64,000 nt of DNA from Seonamhaeicola sp. ML3 (GTDB lineage: Bacteria; Bacteroidota; Bacteroidia; Flavobacteriales; Flavobacteriaceae): the NCBI RefSeq assembly GCF_023273855.1, contig NZ_CP096884.1, positions 62,001 through 126,000 on the forward strand, in the 5' to 3' direction. Made by a program: the position numbers and the translations under genes. The notes beneath the pieces were generated by a model. It worked only from the letters and a program-made list of their open reading frames with translations, was not told the DNA's origin and searched no databases. Positions 9,074 through 18,057 of this stretch are shown one piece after another; within the stretch, counting starts at the first letter, position 1, and each line of letters starts with the position of its first letter.

Positions 9074-10228
9074 TTAAAATCTTTTATTATAATTTAAAAT
9101 AAAAGTACAGGCTTCTCTAATAGCTCCTAAAGATTCTTTTGATAAAACAACATCTGCATTATGTTTAACTATATTAACTGCATTATTAGGCGTTAAAGAC
9201 CAACCTACACTGCACATGTTTGCTAAATCATTTACATCATCACCCATATAGGCGATATTACCTATGTTTATATGCTTATCAGACATAAAGTGTTGTAACA
9301 ATGCATATTTATCTTTAACCCCTAAAAAGGTATTATCAATTTTCAATTTTTTCATTCTTTGTTTAACCAATTCTGAATTCTCTGATGTCATTACCAATAC
9401 TTCAATACTATTATCTCTTAAAATTTCTAATCCCATACCATCTCTCATGTCGAACTGTTTAGCAAATTCTCCATCTTTAGAGTAAAGCACTGTTCCATCT
9501 GTAAATACGCCATCTACATCTAATACAAAATGCGTAATTTTTTTTGTTTCCTTTTGCTTTTTCAATCGGTTAATTAACAAACTCTCTATTATAGACCAAT
9601 CTGTTTCATTATCTATCTCATATAAAGTTTCTTCTGGCATTTTAACTAAACCTATGTTTCCGCTTACTCTATTCTTAGAATTTATAAATGCCTCTTTGGT
9701 AGTAGCATATACAGCACCATTTTCAATAAGTAAACCTTCAAAATCTTGTCTACGTGGTCTGTTAAACACATCATAATTTAAAGGTTTCCCATCTTCATTC
9801 CACACAAATCGATGTGTATTAACCACCGTTAAAGCCGAATCATAATCTTCATTTAAAACTAAATCTAGAGTATTGTTTATATCTGATGAAGTAGTTAACG
9901 GGGACGTTGCCTGTAACAGGCATAGAACCTGAAAATCATATTGTGTTTCTTCGCAAAACTCTATTAGGGCACTTTCAGTTGATGCTTTATCACTGGCGTT
10001 TTCTTCTCCTCTTAAAATTGCCTTTACTTTGTTTGTCCAATTATACTGATTATCGACAAATTTTATTATTTCAGGATCATCAGTAAAAACAAAAACTTCA
10101 TCAAGACTTGAAAAAATAGCTTCTTTTAAAACCCAAGAAAACAATGACCTACCAACCAATTTCTTCTTGTTCTTATTTTTAATACTTTTCGACCCTTTAC
10201 GCAGTGGGATACATCCAATTGTTTTCAT
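9074..10228 (-). CDS. Acylneuraminate cytidylyltransferase fused to KdsC-like HAD phosphatase
   Basis: 384 residues in two domains. Residues 1-220 are a CMP-sugar synthetase: I-P-L-R-K-G-S-K at 7-14 and L-L-Q-A-T-S-P-L near 104-111. Residues 230-384 are a KdsC-type HAD phosphatase: D237-V-D239-G-V-F-T-D-G, the T281-S282 motif, K305 and K307, and G-D-D-V-N-D at 329-334. The first domain activates the nonulosonic acid with CTP; the second presumably removes a 9-phosphate before activation. The same domain order exists in vertebrate CMP-sialic acid synthetase. All catalytic aspartates of the HAD domain are present, so it may be active. It lies between an FkbM methyltransferase gene and neuB. Confidence 0.88.
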   Translation of the reverse strand: MKTIGCIPLRKGSKSIKNKNKKKLVGRSLFSWVLKEAIFSSLDEVFVFTDDPEIIKFVDNQYNWTNKVKAILRGEENASDKASTESALIEFCEETQYDFQVLCLLQATSPLTTSSDINNTLDLVLNEDYDSALTVVNTHRFVWNEDGKPLNYDVFNRPRRQDFEGLLIENGAVYATTKEAFINSKNRVSGNIGLVKMPEETLYEIDNETDWSIIESLLINRLKKQKETKKITHFVLDVDGVFTDGTVLYSKDGEFAKQFDMRDGMGLEILRDNSIEVLVMTSENSELVKQRMKKLKIDNTFLGVKDKYALLQHFMSDKHINIGNIAYMGDDVNDLANMCSVGWSLTPNNAVNIVKHNADVVLSKESLGAIREACTFILNYNKRF

Positions 10229-10231
10229 AAA

Positions 10232-10957
10232 TTATTCGTTAAAACTTTTATTTATAAATAAAGCGTCGGTTTTTGATGCTAAACCATTTTCTGTTATAGT
10301 GAAGTCGTAAAATCTAACTAAAGAAAAACCCAATGATTCTAGGTAAGATAAAATTTCGCCTACCGAGGGTTGCCCTATAAAGTTTTTATCGAAAAGGAGT
10401 TCTAAAAAAATAAACTGAATTTTATTTTGCATTAACATGCTTTTTGCTCCTTTCAAAATTTTTAACTCAAAACCTTCAGCATCACTTTTTAAAATATGGA
10501 TTTTATCAACTTTATTCTTACCACAATAAGAATCGATACTAATAACTTTTACATTGTAAGTTTCTTTTAGGCTTGCTTTACCATAAGCTCTGTTTAAAAA
10601 AGAATTGATAGCATCCCAAGAATATTCGTTAAATTTTAATTCACCCTCTTTCTCTGCCACTCCCATATTATTAAGCATGATATTTGGTTCTTTACCAAAA
10701 TCCTTTTCTAATTGGTTGTAACAATATTTACTTGCCTCAAAACCATGGATAATTGAATCAGGAAATATATCTTTAATTTTATTCAAGGTTTGCCCATGAT
10801 TCATACCAATATCAAAAATTACAGGCGTAGTTTCTTTTATTTGACTCTTACATGCAGAAAAAGAGTTTAGGTTTTGTAATGAATGCTCACTGATTTTAGA
10901 AACAAGATAACCTCTTTTTAATAGGTATTTTTTCAAACCTTGTTTTACCTTTTTCAT
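10232..10957 (-). CDS. FkbM-family SAM-dependent methyltransferase
   Basis: 241 residues. The SAM-binding motif is V-I-F-D-I-G-M-N-H-G-Q at about 47-57, followed by G-F-E-A-S. The V-I-S-I-D-S-Y strand and the K-S-D-A-E-G-F-E segment are the hallmarks of the FkbM family, which O-methylates sugars and other small molecules. It ends 3 bases before the start of the cytidylyltransferase-phosphatase gene, so it is coupled to the nonulosonic acid module. Possible roles are methylation of that sugar or of a chain-terminal residue. Target is inferred from position only. A gap of 150 bases to the preceding gene may hold a minor internal promoter. Confidence 0.85.
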   Translation of the reverse strand: MKKVKQGLKKYLLKRGYLVSKISEHSLQNLNSFSACKSQIKETTPVIFDIGMNHGQTLNKIKDIFPDSIIHGFEASKYCYNQLEKDFGKEPNIMLNNMGVAEKEGELKFNEYSWDAINSFLNRAYGKASLKETYNVKVISIDSYCGKNKVDKIHILKSDAEGFELKILKGAKSMLMQNKIQFIFLELLFDKNFIGQPSVGEILSYLESLGFSLVRFYDFTITENGLASKTDALFINKSFNE

Positions 10958-11107
10958 AATAACAACGAATTTAACTTTTGTCTCTCAGACGTTATCTAAA
11001 CTTAACTTAGAGTTATATTTCCGTTTTAACAACATAAAATATCCTTACTCTACTTTTCAGAACCTCAAAAGGACATAAATTTTATTCAAATTTAAAAAGC
11101 ATCACCT

Positions 11108-11800
11108 TTACTTAGTTTTTCTTGCAACCAATCCATAACTCATACCCCTAGCTAATGGATTTCTTAATTCTATTAGAGATTCTGCTCTAGCCTTTAACCA
11201 ATCTTTTATTGATGCTCTTTTGTCTTTTTTATATTGAATATCAACAATGGCATATTCAATAATCTCAAAGCCTGTCCTTTCTAAAAACTCATATACCACA
11301 TGTTTCCATGGGGTAAAAACATGGTTTTCTTTAAGATGCTTTTCCTGAAAGGCATAAAGACTACCCCTTATAAACAAACTTAAGGTATTTTTACTAGATT
11401 GCGGGTTTGGTGTGGTTAATATTAGAATTCCATTTTGCATCATATGGTTTGAAATATTTTGTAGCCCTAAAAGTGGATTATCTAAATGCTCTAACACCTC
11501 TAGAAAAACTACCATACCGGCCTTTTCAGATTGTTTTGGCGCCGGAATATTTAAATTCCAAATTGTTGCTTCATCAATTTTCCTAACATAATCAAAAGGT
11601 TGCCATTTTGCTTTAAGTTCTTCTACATGTTCTTGCATATGTCCATAACCAGCCCCAATATCACTAACTATTTTATTAGGGGATTGCGAAATATATTTTT
11701 TAAGCATGGCTTTAGCAAACTCTCCTCTATTTTTATAAATTTTAACGTTCTCTTTCACAACTGTTTGATTATATAACACTAAGCTTATTTTGGATTCCAA
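11108..11800 (-). CDS. Class I SAM-dependent methyltransferase
   Basis: 230 residues, Methyltransf_23/11-like. The glycine-rich SAM motif is S-D-I-G-A-G-Y-G-H-M near residues 46-55, and V-F-L-E-V-L-E-H-L-D-N-P is the usual motif after the third strand (H-L-D-N-P pattern of Methyltransf_11/23). The start overlaps the stop of the upstream GT2 gene by 16 bases. Together with the FkbM gene it makes two methyltransferases in a locus exported by an ABC transporter, which fits chain-end or side-chain O-methylation. Substrate unknown. Confidence 0.82.
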   Translation of the reverse strand: MESKISLVLYNQTVVKENVKIYKNRGEFAKAMLKKYISQSPNKIVSDIGAGYGHMQEHVEELKAKWQPFDYVRKIDEATIWNLNIPAPKQSEKAGMVVFLEVLEHLDNPLLGLQNISNHMMQNGILILTTPNPQSSKNTLSLFIRGSLYAFQEKHLKENHVFTPWKHVVYEFLERTGFEIIEYAIVDIQYKKDKRASIKDWLKARAESLIELRNPLARGMSYGLVARKTK

Positions 11801-12696
11801 TATAACACAGTTTCTGGAAGCCTTGAGTAATCATTAAATTCTTTTTTTGACAATCTATTAACACTCTTCACTAAACGTGGTGAGTTAATTATAATATCTC
11901 CTAATGCTTGTAAAATTGCTAAAAGAGCTTTCGTATCTCCTTTAAATACTTTTGTTTTGATTTGAATCCATAGCGTATAAACAAACCGTTTTGGAATTTG
12001 ATTAAATGGATAAAACAAAATATACAGATACCAACCCGATCTTAATGAACGTCTTAGTCTAATTTGATAGTCTTTATGGGTTTTTCTACTTTTTACGTCT
12101 ACCCTATGATGCACTAAAACGTTTGGAGTATAATGTACTTCCCAATCTTTCTTAAACAATTGATATGATGCAAAATCTTCTTCACCATAAAACACAAACC
12201 AGTCTGGATAGTTAGGTATATCTTTCCAAGCTTCCAATCTCCACGCATGACCACAACCTACAAAACCTTTAACCCTAGAAATATCCTGAAAGTAATTTAA
12301 TTTTTCAGGCAATACTTTACCCCAAAAAATTCTGAATGCCATTACAGCACATTTCTTATTTGTGCTAAAATAATTTTCTATATACTCTAGTGTATCTTGA
12401 GAAACTAAATGAGCATCATCATCTAAAGTTATGGCATATTTTGCTTTGGTTAAATTAAGCAATCTGTTCCTGCTATGTATCAACCCTTTACTTTTATCAT
12501 TAACAATTAATTGAATGCAGTTATAATTGGATTTAATGAAATTAGATGTTCCGTCTGAAGAACCATCATCACAAATAATAAACTCAATATCATCATCTTG
12601 AACAAAATCAGAAAGATGTTCTAAGGTCTTTTTTAAATCAGGAAGCCGATTTTTTGTTGTTATTAATATTGAGAATTGGGGTTCTTTTAATTTCAT
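11785..12696 (-). CDS. Glycosyltransferase family 2
   Basis: 303 residues, GT-A fold. It opens with Q-F-S-I-L-I-T-T-K-N-R, followed by I-I-C-D-D-G-S-S-D-G-T and the metal-binding L-D-D-D-A-H near residue 95. The acceptor-side Y-G-E-E-D-F-A-S-Y motif follows near 175. The C-terminal basic region could contact the membrane. It overlaps the downstream methyltransferase gene by 16 bases, suggesting co-translation. Substrate unknown. Confidence 0.86.
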   Translation of the reverse strand: MKLKEPQFSILITTKNRLPDLKKTLEHLSDFVQDDDIEFIICDDGSSDGTSNFIKSNYNCIQLIVNDKSKGLIHSRNRLLNLTKAKYAITLDDDAHLVSQDTLEYIENYFSTNKKCAVMAFRIFWGKVLPEKLNYFQDISRVKGFVGCGHAWRLEAWKDIPNYPDWFVFYGEEDFASYQLFKKDWEVHYTPNVLVHHRVDVKSRKTHKDYQIRLRRSLRSGWYLYILFYPFNQIPKRFVYTLWIQIKTKVFKGDTKALLAILQALGDIIINSPRLVKSVNRLSKKEFNDYSRLPETVLYWNPK

Positions 12697-12750
12697 ATCA
12701 TACCTTTATAAGAGAGAGCATATGTAATTGTTCAAATAAGGCTAATCTTT

Positions 12751-13956
12751 TTAATCATATAAAATACTGTCTAGCATTAATTTAAAGTTTTTATCGCTAA
12801 AATAATTACCAAAAGGATATACAGGTTCATTCGACTTTAAACGAGCATCGATAAGTTCTTTAAGTTTAGATTTTATTTCTGATACATCATTCATATTTGC
12901 AACATATTTCTTGTCTGAAATAACACTTCTCAATTCACTCTTTTCTGGAGATATACACAGCACTGGTTTGTTACATGATGCTATAAAAGAAGCCTTACCA
13001 ACCAAAATATTACAGTATACAGGGCCATTCTCTAAAATCACCAAAATATCCCTTTCATAAACCTGCTCATTATATGAGTTTGAAAAATCTAAAGTATCAT
13101 AAATCTTAATATTTTCATGATCTTTATACTTATCCATCAGTTGTTTCGCACCATCTCCTTTTACTCTTAGCACAAATTCTGTCTGTTCTTTATAATTTGA
13201 GTTATCGCTTAATAAACTGCCATAAGCCTGTAACATATTTTCAGGATTCCTACCAAACATTAATGCTCCGCTATATGATATACTTATTTTTTTCGATTTC
13301 TTAACTACTTGTTCCGTATCAGACAAATTAAAAACAGATACATCAAATTGATGTGGTAACGTATAAAACTTCTTTTTTGAGGCATACAAATTTTGTAAAT
13401 CATGAGACATATAATTTGCCGTAGTTGCACAGGTTTTTGCCTGATTCACAACCTCTATCATTCGCTTTAACCTAAACAAATCTAATTTTGAGGGCTTTTT
13501 GTTATAACCAACATACCAAGCTAAAGGATAAGGGTCATGAAAAACCAGTATTGCTTTTCTTAAAATAGGTAGATTATGAGTAGCCAAAATAGTTTCATGT
13601 TCTAAACCAGAGCTAGTCACAAGAATATGGTCATACTTTTCATAATTTATATTTGCTATAATTTTTGCATATTGATTTTGAACATAACGTTCATTTAAAG
13701 ACTCGTGTAATAACCTCCAATAAAATCTATTTAAAAAAGTTATGTACCCTGGTCTTTTAGTGTTTACAATGTTCTTTACAATGTTATTAACGGGTAATAA
13801 ATCTAAGTGATCTTCTGTATCTTTAAGTATAAAATACTGTACATCTATCTCAGCATTAGGGTAGGCTTTTCTTAGTTTAGCTAAAAAAGATCTTCTACCG
13901 ACTCCAGCACTGCTTCCAACAACTCTTAAATCTTGTACTAAAACCAAAAATTTCAT
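12751..13956 (-). CDS. GT4-like glycosyltransferase
   Basis: 401 residues. The first strand and loop (FLVLVQDLRVVGSSAGVGRR) and the segment S-Y-S-G-A-L-M-F-G-R-N-P near 230 fit a GT-B enzyme of the GT4 type, but the EX7E motif is not clear, so the family call is weaker than for its neighbours. No signal peptide or membrane helix is apparent. It overlaps the upstream GT2 gene by 4 bases. It probably acts in assembly of the same polysaccharide. Confidence 0.68.
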   Translation of the reverse strand: MKFLVLVQDLRVVGSSAGVGRRSFLAKLRKAYPNAEIDVQYFILKDTEDHLDLLPVNNIVKNIVNTKRPGYITFLNRFYWRLLHESLNERYVQNQYAKIIANINYEKYDHILVTSSGLEHETILATHNLPILRKAILVFHDPYPLAWYVGYNKKPSKLDLFRLKRMIEVVNQAKTCATTANYMSHDLQNLYASKKKFYTLPHQFDVSVFNLSDTEQVVKKSKKISISYSGALMFGRNPENMLQAYGSLLSDNSNYKEQTEFVLRVKGDGAKQLMDKYKDHENIKIYDTLDFSNSYNEQVYERDILVILENGPVYCNILVGKASFIASCNKPVLCISPEKSELRSVISDKKYVANMNDVSEIKSKLKELIDARLKSNEPVYPFGNYFSDKNFKLMLDSILYD

Positions 13957-14846
13957 TGAATACTCTTTTTAACTTTCACAAATAATGACAAAAACCTCGA
14001 GTATTTATTAAAGGATAGGTATAACCAAAATAACTTTCCCCACCTTGAAGGGGTTTTCTTGTTATTCATTTGCACTTTTTCAAGCCTGTTGAATAAAGTA
14101 TTAACAAACTCCTTTTGATATCCTCTCCCATATTCAATTAATAAATATCTATAAAACTTAAACCAAGCTTCATTTTTTTCTACTGAGTCTTCTTGTCCTG
14201 AAATATTTTTATTACTCATCCGAAAATAAACAATAGCATTGTTTATAGTAAAAATATTATTATTACTTGAAAACTCAACTACTGCCAATGTATCACTAGA
14301 CCATGCCAAAGGAAAATCTTTAAAACCAATACTATCAATTTTTTCTTTTTTAAAAATATATTCGCTCAAAGAGCTTCTGGTTCCTCCCTTAAATTTTCGA
14401 ATCAAAAAATCTGTAGCATTTTCTAATGGTGGATGTTGATATATCTTAGAAGTTATTTCACCCTTTTCATTAATTACCTGGGTGGCAAACCTAATTACCG
14501 AAGCCTCTTCTTTTTTTACTCTATCTAAGTTTTCATAAAAACTAGACACAAAATTAGCTCCTAATGTATCATCATCCCCTAATATTTGCACCCATATTTC
14601 ATCTTCAACCATTTCTAAACATCTCTCCCATTGCTTTACCAATGATTTTCCACCCAAATTTGCTGAAAACCTATGATATGAAAACGAAAATTGGTCTTTA
14701 TACTTTTCTAGCAGTTTATCTGGTGGCTCCAGACCAGCGTCATCACCAATATAAACATGAAACCTTTTATCTGTTTGTTGAGATAAAGACATAAGTGTTT
14801 CCTCAAAGAAATCATGCTTGTAATATGGAATAACTATAGCCAACAT
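13953..14846 (-). CDS. Glycosyltransferase family 2
   Basis: 297 residues. The GT2 start (MLAIVIPYYKHDFFEETLMS) is followed by a Y-I-G-D-D-A segment in place of the more common D-D-G-S, and by I-L-G-D-D-D-T-L near residue 95, the DXD-type metal site. The gene overlaps its downstream neighbour by 4 bases and starts 10 bases after the stop of the upstream GT2 gene. Substrate unknown. Confidence 0.83.
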   Translation of the reverse strand: MLAIVIPYYKHDFFEETLMSLSQQTDKRFHVYIGDDAGLEPPDKLLEKYKDQFSFSYHRFSANLGGKSLVKQWERCLEMVEDEIWVQILGDDDTLGANFVSSFYENLDRVKKEEASVIRFATQVINEKGEITSKIYQHPPLENATDFLIRKFKGGTRSSLSEYIFKKEKIDSIGFKDFPLAWSSDTLAVVEFSSNNNIFTINNAIVYFRMSNKNISGQEDSVEKNEAWFKFYRYLLIEYGRGYQKEFVNTLFNRLEKVQMNNKKTPSRWGKLFWLYLSFNKYSRFLSLFVKVKKSIQ

Positions 14847-14856
14847 AATTATACCT

Positions 14857-15777
14857 TTATTTTTTCTTAAACTTTAAAAAAAATGGAAATAACTTTCTAA
14901 ACACGCCCAATAACCTTATTTGTTTCAATACTTTTCTAATCATTAATCCCGCTTGGTAAGGGTTTGACTCTTTAACCTCACTTAATTTGTTTTTATATTT
15001 TTCTTGTTCTCTGTAGTATCTTGAAATCAAAACTTTTGACAACTTTTGATACTCATCTTCATTTAAAAAAGTTTTGAAACAGTCATAAGCTAAAATTTGA
15101 TCATGATGTAAGCTCTTTGTTTTTGTTCTGCTTTTAGGGTTTTTTCTATATAAAACTAATGGTTCATTTAAGAAAACAGCCTTAGCTCCTTCATTGAATA
15201 TTTTAACCCAAACAATCCAATCTTCTTGAGCAGTTAAATTTTCAGGAAACCTTACGGTCTGAAATAAAGTAGATTTAAAAAACCCACAATGGATTGGAAT
15301 TGAAAAGGTATCATTCCATTTATAAAGCAAATTCTCAAAATCAAATTTTACATTTTGCAATTTACAATATGGTTCAAATTCTTTTTTAAAGTCTACCGAC
15401 ACCATATTAAAGTTAGTAATTACCAACCCTTCGTTAGCATTGTTAGAATAGTTTAGGACTTCTAATGAAGATTCTAATTTTCTTTCTTTTAAATAATCAT
15501 CAGCATCTAAAAATTGTATAAATTGACCCTTTGCTATGTCTAGACCAAAATTTCTAGTTGCACTTACACCACTATTTTCTTTAAAATAATATTGGAACCT
15601 TTTGTCTTTTTCAACCCATTCTTTAGCTATGGCTTCAGAATCATCAAAACTTCCATCATTCACAATAATACACTCCCAATTGGTATAAGTTTGATTATAA
15701 ACCGAGCATAAACTATGGTCTAAAAATTTACCTTGATTATAGCACGGAACTATTATTGAAACTAAATCATTATTCAT
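14857..15777 (-). CDS. Glycosyltransferase family 2
   Basis: 306 residues with textbook GT2 motifs: S-I-I-V-P-C-Y-N-Q-G at 8-17, I-V-N-D-G-S-F-D-D-S near 37-46 and F-L-D-A-D-D-Y near 90-96. The C-terminal 40 residues are basic and hydrophobic and may sit on the inner membrane. The start overlaps the stop of the upstream GT4 gene by 4 bases. Specificity unknown. Confidence 0.87.
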   Translation of the reverse strand: MNNDLVSIIVPCYNQGKFLDHSLCSVYNQTYTNWECIIVNDGSFDDSEAIAKEWVEKDKRFQYYFKENSGVSATRNFGLDIAKGQFIQFLDADDYLKERKLESSLEVLNYSNNANEGLVITNFNMVSVDFKKEFEPYCKLQNVKFDFENLLYKWNDTFSIPIHCGFFKSTLFQTVRFPENLTAQEDWIVWVKIFNEGAKAVFLNEPLVLYRKNPKSRTKTKSLHHDQILAYDCFKTFLNEDEYQKLSKVLISRYYREQEKYKNKLSEVKESNPYQAGLMIRKVLKQIRLLGVFRKLFPFFLKFKKK

Positions 15778-17024
15778 TCCTTTATGATTTCATTATAAAA
15801 TTGTCCCCATTGCTCATCAATCAAACTTTGAGAATACTGCTCACTTACAAACCTTGAAGCATTCTCTCCCATATCCTGTAAAACCTTTCTATTTTCATGT
15901 AAATATTTCACTTTTTCTACAACTTCATTAACATTAAACTCTTCACAAATAAAACCAGAAATTTCATTCTTTACAGTATACTTAACACCTCCTGAATCAA
16001 AAACTATAGCTGACAGTCCACACGCTTGTGCTTCTAAGGTTGCCAACCCTTGGGTTTCTCTTCTACCATTCTCAACAGGTACTGCTAAAAGCAAGTAAAT
16101 ATCATGTTGCCATAATACATCTCTAATTTCACTTGAATTTTTACTTCCTAATAACTTAATATTATTGGTGAGTTTATATTCATTAATTAAAGTTTCTAAG
16201 TTCTCTCTTTCCTCTCCCGCTCCAATAATACTTAATCTGGCTTCTATTCTAAGGTTTAACAATTGTTTTACAACCTCAATACAATACTTTTGACCCTTTA
16301 CATTATCTAATCGACCAACCGTAATTAATTTTATAATGTTAGAATCCTTTTGAGTTGGCTTAGGATAAAAATAAGAGGTATTTACTCCAACCGGTATAAC
16401 TTTTAATTTATCTTTTGAACATCCTAGACCTTCTATTTTATTTGATAGATACGGTGTATTTGCCGTAATAAATGAGTTGCTTGCAAACAAATCATTGTAA
16501 TAGCCATTATTATCAATATAACCGTAAAGAGGAAAAAAAGCATCATGACCGTGAAATGTAACAATAACTGCTGGCTTTAAATATTTTATTTTTTTTAGTT
16601 TATCTATTGGGGTTGAATTTGTACCATATTGAATATGAAAGATACTTGCTTTATTAAACTTCTTATAAAACACTAATTGATAAAGCCAAGTTAAACTGAA
16701 TGTTTCTTGTACTCTGTAATACCTAAATATATAATTGATATCACTAATATTCTGAATTAATAACAATATCCATTTTAAACTTCTTATAAATTTATTTTTA
16801 GGAATTCTGTAATCTTGAATTATAACTCTTTCCTGCAAATTATACTTTTCAATAAGGCTAATATTTTCTCTTATAAACTTTCTGGTGATAATTTTTATAC
16901 TAAATCCAAGTTTAATAGCCGTTAAAATTTGTGCCACCAAAAAGGTTTCTGAAATATGCGGAAACTGTGGTATTTTAAAAATAACCTCTTTTGCTTTCTG
17001 ATTGTAATTTCTTTTCTTGAACAC
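15774..17024 (-). CDS. Glycosyltransferase family 4
   Basis: 416 residues. The C-terminal donor domain is clear: V-G-R-L-D-N-V-K-G-Q near 233-242, S-I-I-G-A-G-E-E-R near 265, and R-R-E-T-Q-G-L-A-T-L-E-A near 323-334 with E-X7-E spacing shifted to E-T-Q-G-L-A-T-L-E. These are the signatures of GT4 enzymes of the colanic-acid WcaL type. The gene starts 10 bases after the stop of the acyltransferase gene. Donor unknown. Confidence 0.87.
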   Translation of the reverse strand: MFKKRNYNQKAKEVIFKIPQFPHISETFLVAQILTAIKLGFSIKIITRKFIRENISLIEKYNLQERVIIQDYRIPKNKFIRSLKWILLLIQNISDINYIFRYYRVQETFSLTWLYQLVFYKKFNKASIFHIQYGTNSTPIDKLKKIKYLKPAVIVTFHGHDAFFPLYGYIDNNGYYNDLFASNSFITANTPYLSNKIEGLGCSKDKLKVIPVGVNTSYFYPKPTQKDSNIIKLITVGRLDNVKGQKYCIEVVKQLLNLRIEARLSIIGAGEERENLETLINEYKLTNNIKLLGSKNSSEIRDVLWQHDIYLLLAVPVENGRRETQGLATLEAQACGLSAIVFDSGGVKYTVKNEISGFICEEFNVNEVVEKVKYLHENRKVLQDMGENASRFVSEQYSQSLIDEQWGQFYNEIIKE

Positions 17025-17034
17025 TCTTGAGTTT

Positions 17035-18057
17035 TTAAGAAATTAAATACCCTATTTTTAATTGCCTCAAACCAAATACTATTATAAAACAGGTTAAAAA
17101 GCAAGTAACAGAAACTAATGCAATACTTAATAAAGGATTCATTAAATAAACATTAAAACCTATTAAGTTAAACAACTTAAGCACTAAAGGATGCATAAGA
17201 AATATGCCGTAACAGCACTGACTTACGATATTAGAAATTCTATTTACTCTAATATTTGAAGGCTTTATCTTGTTTAAGCTTACAAATACACCATAAGAAA
17301 CCATAAGAGCATTTAGACTTAAATACTCGTAAAAGAAATCATAGAAACCACCATTTCTGATGGTCATAAAATAGGTGCCTAAAACTGTAATACTTAAGCC
17401 TGAAACTATTGCCAATACTGCCATCAACCTACTCTTAGTATTCCAGTTAGTAAGGTAAAACCCTAAAATGAAATAACCTATAAATCCAGAAAAATAAGCA
17501 AGATCTATTTTAGGCAAATAATTATTTAAAACAGGTATAGCAGCAAATAAAGTAACCACCCAGACACCCAAAACATACAAAACATTTTTACTCGTAGCAT
17601 TTTTAATCCATGGTCTTAAAATTGGTGTAAATAAATAAAGACCAAGTAAAACATAAACAAACCATAAATGATACTCACTTCCATAAAATATATCTCTAAA
17701 AACCTTTTTTAAATCAAAAATTTCGTTATTAAAAAAATACCTATTTGCAATACTGTAAACTAATGACCATACAAGAAAAGCAGGCAAAATCTTAATAAAT
17801 CTCTTTTTGAGAAAATCTTTTAGGTTGTAATCTCTATTCAATAACAAAGCACCACTAATCATAAAAAACATTGGTATAGAATACCTGCTAAAACTATCAA
17901 AAACATTCGCAACATTCCATTTGAATTGTGAAATCTCTCCGTACTGTACAACTAAAGGTCCTGAAACATGTATTATGATTACTGATATAGTTGAAATAAT
18001 TCTTAACAATGAAATTCCAAATTGATTTTCAGAGGCAGATATTATTTTTCCTTTCAT
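17035..18057 (-). CDS. Acyltransferase family 3 (membrane O-acyltransferase)
   Basis: 340 residues, mostly hydrophobic, with roughly ten predicted membrane helices. The first helix carries R-I-I-S-T-I-S-V-I-I-I-H, with the histidine that is essential in the acyltransferase-3 family. Such proteins transfer acetyl or other acyl groups to surface sugars at the inner membrane. It overlaps the upstream GT2 gene by 4 bases and sits among glycosyltransferases, which fits O-acetylation of the polysaccharide. The W-F-V-Y-V-L-L-G-L-Y-L-F-T-P-I segment near 130 is also typical of this family. Confidence 0.87.
   Translation of the reverse strand: MKGKIISASENQFGISLLRIISTISVIIIHVSGPLVVQYGEISQFKWNVANVFDSFSRYSIPMFFMISGALLLNRDYNLKDFLKKRFIKILPAFLVWSLVYSIANRYFFNNEIFDLKKVFRDIFYGSEYHLWFVYVLLGLYLFTPILRPWIKNATSKNVLYVLGVWVVTLFAAIPVLNNYLPKIDLAYFSGFIGYFILGFYLTNWNTKSRLMAVLAIVSGLSITVLGTYFMTIRNGGFYDFFYEYLSLNALMVSYGVFVSLNKIKPSNIRVNRISNIVSQCCYGIFLMHPLVLKLFNLIGFNVYLMNPLLSIALVSVTCFLTCFIIVFGLRQLKIGYLIS

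Noticed and set aside
10958-11107. 150-base spacer inside the polysaccharide operon as an operon boundary
   Set aside because: No convincing terminator hairpin or consensus promoter on the minus strand; left as ordinary spacer.
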